Part shown: positions 44,447 to 54,671 of the stretch, piece after piece
Layout: each line of letters starts with the position of its first letter
How positions within the stretch are numbered: position 1 is the stretch's first letter
Origin: Garcia nutans
Taxonomy: Eukaryota; Streptophyta; Magnoliopsida; Malpighiales; Euphorbiaceae
NCBI GenBank assembly: GCA_947685225.1
Contig: CANTUV010000003.1
Coordinates: forward strand, 7,758,001 to 7,822,000
Length of the DNA stretch: 64,000 bases
Direction: 5' to 3'
Program-made: the position numbers and the translations under genes
Notes under the pieces: model-generated
What the model saw: only the letters and a program-made list of their open reading frames with translations
What the model was told of the DNA's origin: nothing
Database searches by the model: none

Positions 44447-46490
44447 TTGGAAATTAGGGTTCTTATGGTGGATTTGGGGAAATTTTAAGTAGTGATGAGA
44501 TTGATTAATTAAATGGAAGAATCAAGGTTTCTAAGGTTTAATAAGGTTAGATTAGGGTTTAGTTTGAATAGAAATGGGAGGATAGCTTATTGTTCTAAAT
44601 TGCTAAGGTTTATGTTTAAGGTTGTGTTCTTGAATTTCTTGAAGGAAAAACAAAGATTAAGGAAGGAGAAGAAGGAAAAGCAAAGGGGAATTAAAAGAAC
44701 AAGGTTTGGTACTTTACCATAAAAGAAATTTTATTTTTCTTACAAACTTTGGTTTAGGGAATTTTTGATGTTGATGCTTAAATGTATTGATTGAGTTTAA
44801 ATTAAATGTTTGAGTTATGTTCTTGGGTTCTTATGGCAATTGAGTTGTTTAAATTTAATTTAAACCAAAGGTTTTGAGAAAAATTTGGCAAGTTGATTTG
44901 ATGAACTTTAATTAGTTTGATTTAAGTTAAACATGCAAAAGTTGTCAAAGGGAAGTGTTTGAATCTTTACTTTATCATTAAATAAGCATTCATATTGATT
45001 TGGAAAAGAAAAATAAACTATTTCATGTATTTCATATGTTTGGGCCGAAATGGTTCCAAAGTGGCAGATTTCTGGACTCTATTTGTGGCAGCTGTTTGAG
45101 GTAGCAAATGAATGAATTTTTCAACGAAATTTTACGTGTAATTAGTCAACATATGAAATAAGTTTTCTGTAAAATTTCAGCCAAAAATAATATCATTTAC
45201 CTGGTTAAATGTATGACTGAAGTGGACTGAAATTTTGACAAAAACCCAGATTTTACTATTCATTTGGTCATGCCATTTTGCGTTGCCGATTTTCCGTGCC
45301 GCAACACTATTCATTTGGTCAATTTGTGACTTTTTGAGGAATGCTTTGAAATGTTTGATATGTTTATTGTGGATGTTAAATATGTAAAAAAGAGTAATAG
45401 TTTGACTAAAGAATGTAGTGCGCGGCGTAAATGGCAAAGTGCAACGGAAATTAAAATAATTTCTCGAGTCATTCTAAAATAAAGTTTGAGACTTAAATTG
45501 AATCGTTTTAACCTTTATGCTCTACTGGGTAGTGGGGGTGGTAGATAAGGGTATGGTGCACTATACTAACTTATGCAGTGCTGCTTGATATTGTGATTGA
45601 ATTGTTATGATCTGAACTCAATGGTGCGGCCATTGGGGGCCAATGGTGAGGGCCATTGGTTATAACCAGGATGGTGAGGGCCATTCCTGTGATTTGATAA
45701 TGGTGGTGAGGGCCACCTATGTTACAGTGGTGAGGGCCACTGCCTTATCGCTATGGTTCCCTATATACCAGTAGAGCCAAAGTCCTGTTAATTTTTTTAA
45801 AACTACGTACTGCAAATGAGTTGAATTATGATTTTTACATTTGTTGAAAGCATATTTACACTGAATGTACAGTAACTTCCATTGATTTAATGTTGGTTGA
45901 TTTATGATTTAATTATTTCCTTTTATTTAAAATGCTTTCATGTTTACTTTTATTTCCATTGGTAAAGTACCCACTGAGCGACATTGCTCAGCGAGTTAAG
46001 TTTTCCTTGACTCGTAGGATCGGAGCAGTAGCTAAATCTTGGGAAGCAACGACCAGACCCACAGCATCTCAGGGTAGACCTTTTAGTTTCCATTATGAGT
46101 TAGCTAGTTGTGGCATGTATATGTATATATATAAGTTTGAGAATTACTATGTTATATTGTACGTTAGTAGTATGTAATAATAATAAACCTCTACTTTATT
46201 TTGTATTAGAAGTGTGAACTCTTCTTGCTGGTTTGTAGTTGAGGGTATAAGGTGGATTCATTGGGAGTGTATTGAAACTGATTGTATTCACACTGGTTTG
46301 TGTAAAAATGTTTTCAAAAATCAGAAAAACCAGTTTTGTCGACACTTGGGACCCAAATTTCTAGGTGAAACTCTGGCAAAATTTCTGTAAAATCGAAACT
46401 AAAATTTGACTACATAAAATTGGTAGCAACATTAGGATAGTGTGGCGCCTCTACTCGGCTTACACATGTAGGCCGGGAAGGGGTGCTACA
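44446..46490 (+). repeat. 3' LTR of B1 (5' truncated)
   Basis: It matches 40248-42321 almost base for base and ends GGGGTGCTACA before the second GTTTA. The minisatellite lies at 45630-45750. The missing first third went with the pol deletion. Confidence 0.9.
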
Positions 46491-47345
46491 GTTTACTATT
46501 TGAGTAGAAAGCTCCTACCTTATGAAATTAAGTATAGTATAATTGAAAAGACCTGTATAGCTGTGGTTTGGTCTTCTAAGAAGTTGCGGCATTACTTTCA
46601 ATCTTATAGTGTGCAAGCAATTTTCAAGTTGGATCCAATGAAGTACTTAAGGGAGACACCCTCTTTGATTGGGAAGTATGGGCGATGGTTGATAATATTG
46701 GAAGAATATGAGATTGACTATGTAACTAGGAAAACAATCAAATGTAAAGAAGTGGCAAAATTCTTGGCCCAACAACCATTACCGAATAGCGAAGAGGTAG
46801 TCTTAGAATTTTTGGATGAACATTTAGAGGCCATTGAAGTACAAGGATGGAAAATGTATTTTGATGGAGCAGTAAATAGAAAAGGAGCAGGTTTGGGAGT
46901 CATACTAGAATCACCCAAAGGGGAACTTATCCCCTTAGTCAAAAAGTTGAAATTCAGGGCAACCAATAATATGGTGGAGTATGAAGTATGTATCTTGGGT
47001 TTGGAAACCCTAATGATTATGAAGGTGGATAAGGTGGAAGTTTTTTGTGATTCATTGCTAGTAGTATCCCAAGTAAATGGAGAGCTAGAAGAGAAATTAA
47101 AACCATACCACCATTACTTGACCATGATGAAGAAGAACTTTAAGGAGTGCAGGTTTATACACCTACCAAGAGAAGAAAACCATATGGCTGATGCCCTGGC
47201 CACATTGGCTTCGGTATGGGAAAATCCTATCAACTTGTTCCTCAAGCCTCTAATTTTGACCAGTTCATCAACTCCTTGCTTTGAATATGAGACAATCATG
47301 GGAACTGATACAGACCATGATGCGTGGTATGATACTATAAGATGA
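46440..47345 (+). pseudogene. A0 RNase H, second RNase H and linker (open frame)
   Basis: A 301-residue frame without stops. Its first 17 residues come from the B1 LTR end; from 46491 it is A0. VYYLSRKLLPYEIKYSIIEK to about residue 95 is the end of the first RNase H. A second, archaeal-type RNase H starts near residue 136 with GWKMYFDGAVNRKGAG (Asp142), then NNMVEYEVC, VEVFCDSLLVVSQV and NHMADALATLA, giving all four DEDD acidic residues. The linker to integrase ends at a TGA. The ATG is fortuitous, supplied by the B1 insertion. The dual RNase H marks the TAT lineage. Confidence 0.85.
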
Positions 47346-48360
47346 TTTTTAGAGGAAAGGGAATACCCGTCGAGGGCAACAAAGAAAGAATGAAGAGCCA
47401 TAAGATGGTGGTTCGTGCAATACATCACCTTCCATGGAGAGTTATATCAAAGATCGCCTGATGGGGTGCACTTGAGGTGCTTGAGGAAGCCTGAAGTGAA
47501 GCATATCATGTCAAAAATACACGCGGGAAGTTGCAGTCCACGCATGAGTGGTTTAGCCCTAGTTAAAAAGATAATTCGACAAGGTTACTACTAACTGACC
47601 ATGGAGAGAGATTGTATTGAGTTTGTAAAGAAGTGCCAACAATGTCAGATGTATGGTAATTTGAATCATATGCCTCCTGAAGAATTGCATTCTATGTCTT
47701 TAGCCTGGCCCTTTGGCACTTGGGGTATCGACATTATAGGAGAGATACATCCGACAGCCTCAAACGGTCACCATTTCATTGTAGTAGCAGTAGATTATTT
47801 TTAAAATGGGTCAAACCCGAATTCTTCAACAAACTGGGGGCAAGTCAAATGGCTAGATTTATTGAAAAGAACCCATTTACAGGTGTGGAGTCCCGCACAG
47901 TGTGATAGTAGACAATAGGATACAATTTCAAGGAGTAGTTAAGGACTTAAATTTGAAGTAACAAATTCCTCATCATCGATCCTCTCCTTATGGACCAAAG
48001 GCTAATGGTGCGGTAGAAGCAACAAACAAGACAATTAAGCAAATTCTGTCCAAGATGACCATGACATATAGGGATTGGTCAGAGATGCTTCCTTTTGCTT
48101 TGTGGGGATATGGAACAAGTGTGCGAACACCGACTGGAATGACATCGTTCTCTTTGGTTTATGGGATGGAAGAAGTGTTGCCAATTGAAATTGAGATCAA
48201 GTCGTTAAGAGTGATCTTGGAAGTTTAACTGCCTGAAATAGAATGGGTAATGAGCAGATACACATAGTTAGCTTTACTAGAGGAGAGAAGGTTAAAAGCA
48301 TTGTATCATCATCAACTGTATCAAAGGAAGGTACCTCAGGCCTACAATAGAAGAGTTAAG
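47346..48360 (+). pseudogene. Integrase of A0 (first part)
   Basis: Pieces of the zinc-binding domain (MSGLALVKKIIRQGYY, a stop for Trp, then ECVKK-like sequence with CQQCQMYGNLNHMPPEELHS) and the core start (TWGIDIIGEIHPTASNGHHF and VVAVDYF) are clear at 47600-47804. Further on, matches to A3 (GAVEA and SEMLPFA regions near 48005-48100) are broken by shifts and stops. The solo LTR cuts the gene at 48366; the C-terminus resumes at 50746. Confidence 0.85.
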
Positions 48361-48839
48361 ACCAGTGTAGACCCTTAATTTTTGACCTAGTCCGGTCCAA
48401 TATATTTTATATAGTCCAAAATAATTTTTATATTATTTTAATTAAATAATATTTATTTTAGTATTTTTTTATTATCTTTTTTAAAAAAATGATAAAAATA
48501 ATAATAATAAATAACTAAAAATAAAAATCAACAAAGGAAAAATCGGCAATGAAAAAATTCGTTGCCTAAAGTAATTGGCCAAGGCCAATTTTGCCCACAA
48601 GTTCCTGCTGGCGAAATGGCCAAAGCCATTTTGCCTTGGCCTGCAGGAATTTCCTACGACAAAATTGGCTGGCCATGCCAATTGTCGCTCGCAGCTCGCA
48701 ATTTCCTCGTAGCAGTTTTCGCCAGCAAAATTTTTTCCATCGTAATTTTTTTCGAAACCAAATTCTGTTTGGTTTTGGTTTCTTTTCCTAATTAATCTTA
48801 GATTCCTTAAACAATTAGAATTAATCTTATAAACTTTCC

Positions 48840-48847
48840 TATAAATA
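48840..48847 (+). promoter_or_regulatory. TATA box of the solo group-A LTR
   Basis: TATAAATA is followed by ACACTTTAAAAGACAGAG, parallel to the A0 sequence after 32720. Confidence 0.6.
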
Positions 48848-50182
48848 ACACTTTAAAAGACAGAGAAAAGGGAGGAGAAAAAAAACTGGAGAGAACTTTG
48901 GACTGAACTTTAAGGAGGAGAACATCTAAGGACTGGAATTTGGGACTTCAGATTGGAGAGGAGCAACAAGCAAGCAATCAACAATTCATCAAAGGTAGCC
49001 ACACTGCCTTTGTCTCCATTCATCCAGAAGTTAATTTTGGTGGAACCAACTATGCAGGTTTGATCCTTAATCATAAACTACTCATAGCTTTGTTTCTTTG
49101 ATTCATAATAATATACACACAAAACTTTGATCTTTAAATATGTAGTAACTTAATTTTCGTTTCAAAAACACTAAAAAGTATTCTTATATTTCCAAAAACC
49201 TTAAGAACCCTATAAAGTATTCTTCTGTTTCCAAGAATCTTAAGAAACCTATAAAGTATTCTTCTGTTTCCAAGAATCTTAAGAACCCTAAAAATACTTT
49301 TCTGCTTCTTCTAAACCTTAAGAACCCTAAATTTATTTCATCTATGTCCAAAAAACCTTAATTCATTTATTTTGTTTCCAAAAACCTTAAATCATTTTTC
49401 CTATTTCCAAAGACTTTAAAAAAGACCCTAAACTGTTTTCCTTTAACTTTTTTCCAAAATTACCAAATATTTTCTTAAATCTCCAAAACCTAACCTACTT
49501 TACAGTTTCTAAAATCATAATTGCTTTATAAAACTCTAAACTATTTTCTTCAACTCCAAAACAAAAACAATAAGCCCCAAACTAGTTAATCTAAACCCTA
49601 AGTTTTCCTAAACCCTAATTCCCTCAAACCTAATACATAAACACTAAATTTTCCTAAACCCTAATTCATTGAATTTAAAACCCCAAACTAGTTAATTTAA
49701 ACCCTAAAGCCATAATCTAATAAAACTAAAATAACAATCCAGTTAACATGAATTAAAAACCTAATATGTTAAAATTTCAATACCCTAATTTCATAATTTT
49801 ACCCCCTCAAGCCCTAATTTGATCAATTAAAGAACCTTACTAATTTCTTAAATTATAAAACCCTAATCCATTTCAATTATCTTAAAAGTTACAGTAGCCT
49901 AAACAAATAACAATAATAATATCTTAAGATTCCAAAACCCTAAATATTAATTAAAGAACTTTAAATAGAAACAGTAAACCTCAATTTATATCTTTCCTTG
50001 CTTTATTTTTAAATTTGATTATGTAGTTTATTATATGCTTTGATGGCTGATTTATTTAATTTCAATGCTTGATTTATTTAATTTATCATGGATGAATGTT
50101 TATTATTTTGAATGATGTTTAATATCTTTGATGAATGGTTATTTACTTTTATCAATTTATTTTGGATTTCCAAATGTTTTAA

Positions 50183-50352
50183 GAGGTATGTTTCCACTTT
50201 GTGGGTACCTCATTAATTAAGTTCTATGTAATTTAAATTGTTTTTACATTTTGGACCAATGTAAAGGACATGTTTCTACCTTTTGGTGGGTGTCCTATTT
50301 AGTTTAGACACGGATGATGTAAGGACATGTTTCTATCTTCCGATGGGTGTCC
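50183..50352 (+). other. Triple bulged-hairpin segment (solo LTR)
   Basis: H1 50183-50211 pairs GAGGTA with TACCTC, inner CCAC with GTGG. H2 50265-50296 pairs AGGACA with TGTCCT, with a T-G wobble where A2 has T-A and A0 has C-G. H3 50323-50352 pairs GGACA with TGTCC, inner CTATC with GATGG including a wobble. Confidence 0.7.
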
Positions 50353-50745
50353 ATTTATTTGCTTTGCTTGGACATTGCTTTGATTTTAATATAATGATTC
50401 TTTATTTTAATTGTTGCACGTAATATGGATAATATTGTTATACTTAAGAATTTTATAATATTAAGACCTGTAAAGGAGGCCGGTTCCAATGAACCGGGCG
50501 TTGTGGGGGTGCAGGGCCATTTCTCACCTTCCCCACATGTACCCAACTTTTCGAACCCATTAGGGGTTCGGGATTCCTTAGGAATCAAGTAATCCACCCC
50601 TTTCTTTTTCCTGGCCCGTTCAGGTGGCGACTCCATTTTCTCCGGACTTAGGTCCGTGTTCTCTAAGGCCCCGAGCCTAAACAGTACCGAAGTCTCAAGA
50701 ACCATTCTACCGGGAGTGGGGGCAAAAATCCCCACTCACAACCAG

Positions 50746-50937
50746 AAAACTCAAAATCGGTGATTTAGTGTTGAAACATTGTAAGCCTGATGTATCTGAT
50801 CCAAGAGGAAAATTTAGGCCTAGCTAGGAAGGGCCATATCATGAACAAAGGTGCAGTTAAGTTATCAGATATGGACGGGAATGAGTTTAGTGAGCCAGTG
50901 AACATTGACATGTTGAAGAGGTTTTATATATATAAAA
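50746..50937 (+). pseudogene. Integrase C-terminus of A0
   Basis: After the second ACCAG the A0 frame resumes with KLKIGDLVLKHCKPDVSDPR, then in a shifted frame GAVKLSDMDGNEFSEPVN and MLKRFYI. The same end is seen in A3 at 63770-63980. It is the end of the polyprotein. Confidence 0.85.
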
Positions 50938-51350
50938 AAAAGAGAGAGGAAAAGAAAAAAAGGGCTCCCTAGGTTGAAAACCCAAAAAGGGGGCCTAGGC
51001 AAAAGTTAGAGCAGATCGCTAGTTTCGAAAACCCGAAAGGGCGGCTAGGCAACAATTAGGGCTAAATTAGAAAAAATCATCAATTAGAAAATTCGAAAGG
51101 GCTAGTTGGCAATAGGAGTGATCTTGTGTATGCTGGCTTTATGTTTGGTTGTTTCCCAATTTAATAAAACACTGTTATAAGTATTTGACCAGATATGGAT
51201 GAAATAAATAAACACAATAGCAAAAGGTGATGACAAATTATAAAAGGAAAAGAAACATCTCTTATTATTACTTTTATTATTTTTCATCCTAACAATACAC
51301 TTTCTAAAGAAATTGACAAATGTAAAATCTATGGCAGACGATAGGTGTAA
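50938..51350 (+). other. A0 spacer after pol with a short repeat
   Basis: Three imperfect units of about 50 bp (50972-51115) share GAAAACCCGAAAGGGCGGCT or close variants and CTAGGCAA. The rest to 51350 is AT-rich without a recognisable gene. Confidence 0.65.
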
Positions 51351-51711
51351 CGTGCAGGCTAGCTTTGCTTCAGCCAATCCAAGTAGGCTTCAGTCAGGCA
51401 AGGCATGTCTAAATCAGGAGTGAATTCAGAACCTCTAGGCTCAGCTCCATACTGACGATCAAGCCGGCGAGGATAATAGCAAGTACCTCGATGAAGAGTA
51501 GTAAGAGGAACATACATCAGGTATGTCCGCATGGTGATATGAGAAATCTTCCGCCAAGGTACTAACCAATGCATGTTGACTTCAGCGCGTGAGTAGATCC
51601 AGTCAACCTAGTCAACATACAAAGAAGAAAAATGGAGTAGTTTACAAGAAGAATGATGTAGTGGCAGATATCTAGCAAAATTCATAGATGGAGTATCGAG
51701 CAAGTAGAAAC
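51351..51711 (-). pseudogene. Antisense accessory ORF remnant downstream of A0 pol
   Basis: On the minus strand the open stretch 51359-51574 contains WLVPWRKISHITMRTYLMYV, PLTTLHRGTCYYPRRLDRQY and a C-terminal LTEAYLDWLKQS. One stop upstream, the same frame continues (MNFARYLPLHHSSCKLLHFS) to 51711. The composition looks like a folded protein, not random sequence. TAT-lineage elements are known to carry an extra ORF, often antisense, between pol and the 3' LTR, and the position fits. I cannot assign a domain, and the function is unknown. Confidence 0.5.
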
Positions 51712-51790
51712 TATGAGCGGGGATTTTCGCCCCCACTCCCGGTGGAATGGTTCTTGCGACTTCGGCACTATTTAGGCTCGGGGCCTTAGG
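51712..51790 (-). repeat. Inverted end of a group-A LTR
   Basis: Read on the minus strand this is the last 79 bp or so of a group-A LTR (CTAAGGCCCCGAGCCTAAAT to CCCCGCTCATA). It faces away from the direct LTR fragment that starts at about 51788. CTCATA instead of CTCACA is shared with A3. Confidence 0.8.
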
Positions 51791-52345
51791 CATGTTTCCA
51801 TGATTGGGTACCTCATTAATTAATTTTCATGTAATTTAAGTTATTTTTATATTTTGGGATTAATGTAAAGGACACATTTTCACCATTTGGTGGGTGTCCT
51901 ATTTATTTTAGACATTGGACAATGTAAGGACACGTTTCCATCCACGGATGGGTCTCCATTTATTTATTTTGTTCGAGCATTGCTTTGATTTTAATATAAT
52001 GATGCTTTATTTTAATTATTGCATGTAGTATGGATAATATCATTATATTTAAAAATTCTATAATATTAAGACCTAAAAAGGAGGTCGGTTCCAATGAACC
52101 GGGCATTATGGGGGTGCTGGGCCATTTCTCACCATCCCCATACGTACCTAATTTTTTGAACCCATTAGAGGGTTGGAGATTTCTTAGGAATTGAGTCATC
52201 CACCCCTTTCTTTTTCTTGGCCCATCCCGGTGGTGACTCCATTTTCTCTAAGCTTGGGCCCGTGTTCTCTAAGCCCCTGATCCTAACAGTGCCAAAGTCA
52301 TATGAACCATTCCACCGGGAGTGGGGGCAAAAATCCCTGCTCACA
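51788..52345 (+). repeat. Group-A LTR fragment (3' part)
   Basis: It covers the triple-hairpin segment (51788-51957) to the LTR end GCTCACA. H2 (51869-51900) pairs AGGACAC with GTGTCCT, inner CACC with GGTG. It may be the remnant of the A0 3' LTR. Confidence 0.75.
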
Positions 52346-52735
52346 AAAAGATTCTTCAAAGTATGGAAAAGAATGATAACTTTGAATATGTGACTATTTT
52401 ATGTTGATATCAGGATTTTTGCCTGACACACCTAGTGACATGGCCATGTCATTGGGTATGTCGATGATTCTTTTTTAGTATTGGTGACATGTGCAGTGAC
52501 ATGCCCATTTCACAGAGCATGTCACAGCAATTGTGACGCAATATGTTTGGCATGGGCAGTGACAAGCCCATGTCATTGAACGTGTCAAAGCTTCTGTAAG
52601 GTGGGCATAGGGCACGATCATTGGCACGTCCATGTTGGTGAGCATGTCATTTGTAGATTTTACCCAAGATAACTCTTTTCCTTAATTTTCCTTTGTGGTT
52701 CTTATCTTTGTGTTGAGAGATCATGTATATATTTG
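52346..52735. other. Unassigned stretch with a palindromic minisatellite
   Basis: No gene is seen. Four units spaced about 61 bp (52432-52655) carry variants of the 16-base perfect palindrome TGACATGGCCATGTCA (52436-52451). The rest is not clearly like any other part of the window. Confidence 0.6.
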
Positions 52736-54228
52736 TAAGTGTGATACTAAGTGATTATTTATAATTATATTTGGTTTAGGATTTGAGGAGATTTGATTTG
52801 CCCAATCATAGTGCTGAATGGTATCTTGGAAGAGAAGGTTGGTGGTGGTGTTAAGCTTGCTTTTGGTTGTCATTTGAGGTAAGTACAAACTTTGGATATA
52901 TTGATTGTGTTTGCATTACATTGGGACTTGACACATTTTGTTTGAAAAATGTGTTAAGCTCCTTGATGCATTGAATATGCATGAACATTATGCTATGTTA
53001 TGTGATTTGTTAAGAATGCATTATATGAAATGTGAAAAGCCATTGATAATGGCTAAATTGAGTAAAAAGTGTAATATGTGCAATATGTGAAAATGAGCCA
53101 AAGTGTTTAGGTAATGTGGTTTGTTGTGTATGTATTAAATATATTGTAAAAGCCATTGGCTATGGCTAGATTATATAAAATGTAAAACAATATAATATAT
53201 ATTAGGATATGAGAAATGATAAGTTGAAATAATATGACATTGATATAAAAGTGAGAAAAAAAAATGAGAAAATGAGGTAATGTGCCTAATGAATTATGAG
53301 AAAATGAGAAAGAGATTGATAATGAGAAATATGAAATAATTGTGTGCCTAGTATGTTATTTAATTTTCAGAGTTTTGTGTTTGGCGGCATGCCTATGAGG
53401 TTATCCTCATTATTTGCCTTCGGGGATAGCTTTTGAGCAATTATTGATTTGCCTTCGGGCTAGATGTTGGACGTCACTTGCCTTTAGCATAGATGCTGGG
53501 CATCAATATGATTTGCGTTCGGGCTAGATGTTGGGTATCAATTGCCTTCGGGCTAGACACTAGGTGGCAATATGGACCAAAACAGTAAGTCTGGAATTTG
53601 AATAGCATATTAGATCCTTTGGGCCCGTGCTTGTGTTTATTTTTATATGAATTCTGAATTGTGGAACAATTGAGATATATGTTAAGATGAAATAACATGA
53701 GATATGATATACATAAGCATTATGCATTGGCATTGCATTTGAACATTATTGTTATTAAAGTTTGTACTTCTAGGCTTTTGGCTTAGTGCGATTGTAATTT
53801 ATCGTGCATGTGACAGGGTAGATCTGGTAGAGCCTGAGAGTTCTTCTAGATCGAGTTGGGTCAATATTTAATATCTTAAGTGTAGAGCTATTTGTTGGAC
53901 ATCCAGATCAGAGACACACTATCATCATGTACATATCTTATATTATCATACATTTTGACATTATGTATGTTATATTATGTTTTGATGTATATATATATAT
54001 ATCTATATATTTTAAATTATAAAATTTTGTAATGGGGGATTTGTATGTGTTTTTGATAAGTAATATTTTATTTGCTATTTGTACATATCTTAAAGTATTT
54101 AATATTTAAAAATTGGAAAAGTAAGGGTTTTTATAGAAAATGTGTTGTGATATTTTTGTACCATATATGTGTATGTTACATATGTTGGGTATATGTATTA
54201 TACGTATATAAGGTATAAAGGTGTTACA
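52735..54228 (+). repeat. Group-C LTR fragment, opposite orientation
   Basis: It is the reverse complement of the C LTR in outline: GCCGGAAG-type minisatellite as GCCTTCGGGCTAGA (53398-53570), GCGGCATGCCTATGAGGTTA at about 53382, and the end AAGGTGTTACA at 54228. The start of the LTR is missing or replaced by the preceding unassigned stretch. The bases after 54228 are not a PBS. Confidence 0.8.
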
Positions 54229-54671
54229 TACCATAATTTGCCAATGTTTGTTTTTTTGAATTTTGATGCTTGATTAAGTTGATTGAATCATTTCAATTGA
54301 GTTATTTCATAAAGAATTGGATAAATGAGTTGATGTGCAAAGAGTTGGTTGAGTAACTTTGTATATGAAGAGTTGAGTTTTTACTTAAATTTTATAAAAG
54401 AAATTAAGTTGATTAATATGGGTTTTAGCTAAGAGTGATGGTTGTGAAGTGTTATTAACTATGTTAATTGTTAATAATTTGATTAATTGAGGGTTTGAGT
54501 AAAGTGTTTAATTTGGATCCTTTTGATTTAAAAAGCTTGGTTTTAGTTCATTTTACTATATTTATTAAGTGTGTTTAAGTTGTTTTATTTAAAATGTAAG
54601 TTGGAACAATTTTGGCTCACTTGAAAGTGAATTTTTAAGTTTAACAGATTTAGATTTTTAAACACGCCCAT
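54229..54671. other. AT-rich stretch, nothing recognised
   Basis: I see no open frame, repeat or family match in these 443 bases. A3 inserted at its right edge; the five bases before it are CCCAT. Confidence 0.6.

Larger units (their letters stand above)
36429..46490 (+). mobile_element. B1: chromovirus-like element, pol mostly deleted
   Basis: B1 is flanked by GTTTA at 36424-36428 and 46491-46495. Removing it restores the A0 reading region (compare A3 at 61890-61930). It starts TGTCACATCAG and ends GGGGTGCTACA. The 5' LTR (to 42321) contains solo LTR B3, and the 3' LTR keeps only its last 2045 bp. The internal part holds PBS, gag, nucleocapsid, a protease and the first part of RT. In about 200 LTR bases compared by eye (41763 and 45932) I counted about five differences, so it is a rather young insertion. 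Confidence 0.9.
48366..50740 (+). repeat. Solo group-A LTR inside the A0 integrase
   Basis: This 2375-bp LTR runs from TGTAGACCC to ACTCACA, with perfect ACCAG duplications at 48361-48365 and 50741-50745. It has a GC-rich module (48540-48750), TATAAATA at 48840-48847, many AAACCCTAA-like motifs (49190-49990), triple hairpins (50183-50352), PBS-like TGGCGACTCCA (50625-50635) and the terminal hairpin (50714-50737). It shows that the family moved again after A0 had inserted. Confidence 0.95.
32261..52345 (+). mobile_element. A0: TAT-type element with pol, gag mostly deleted
   Basis: A0 has a 5' LTR (32261-34237), PBS, leader, a gag N-terminus fused by deletion to RT (near 35475), then RNase H, second RNase H and integrase. 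It is split by B1 at 36429 and by a solo LTR at 48366. After pol come a repeat-bearing spacer, an antisense ORF remnant and an LTR fragment ending at 52345. The bases flanking the outer ends (GGTGC and AAAAG) do not match, so the right boundary is uncertain. Confidence 0.75.

Noticed and set aside
51712..52345. Confident 3' LTR and target duplication for A0
   Set aside because: The flanks (GGTGC at 32256-32260 and AAAAG at 52346-52350) do not match and the LTR part is rearranged, so the boundary is kept as uncertain.
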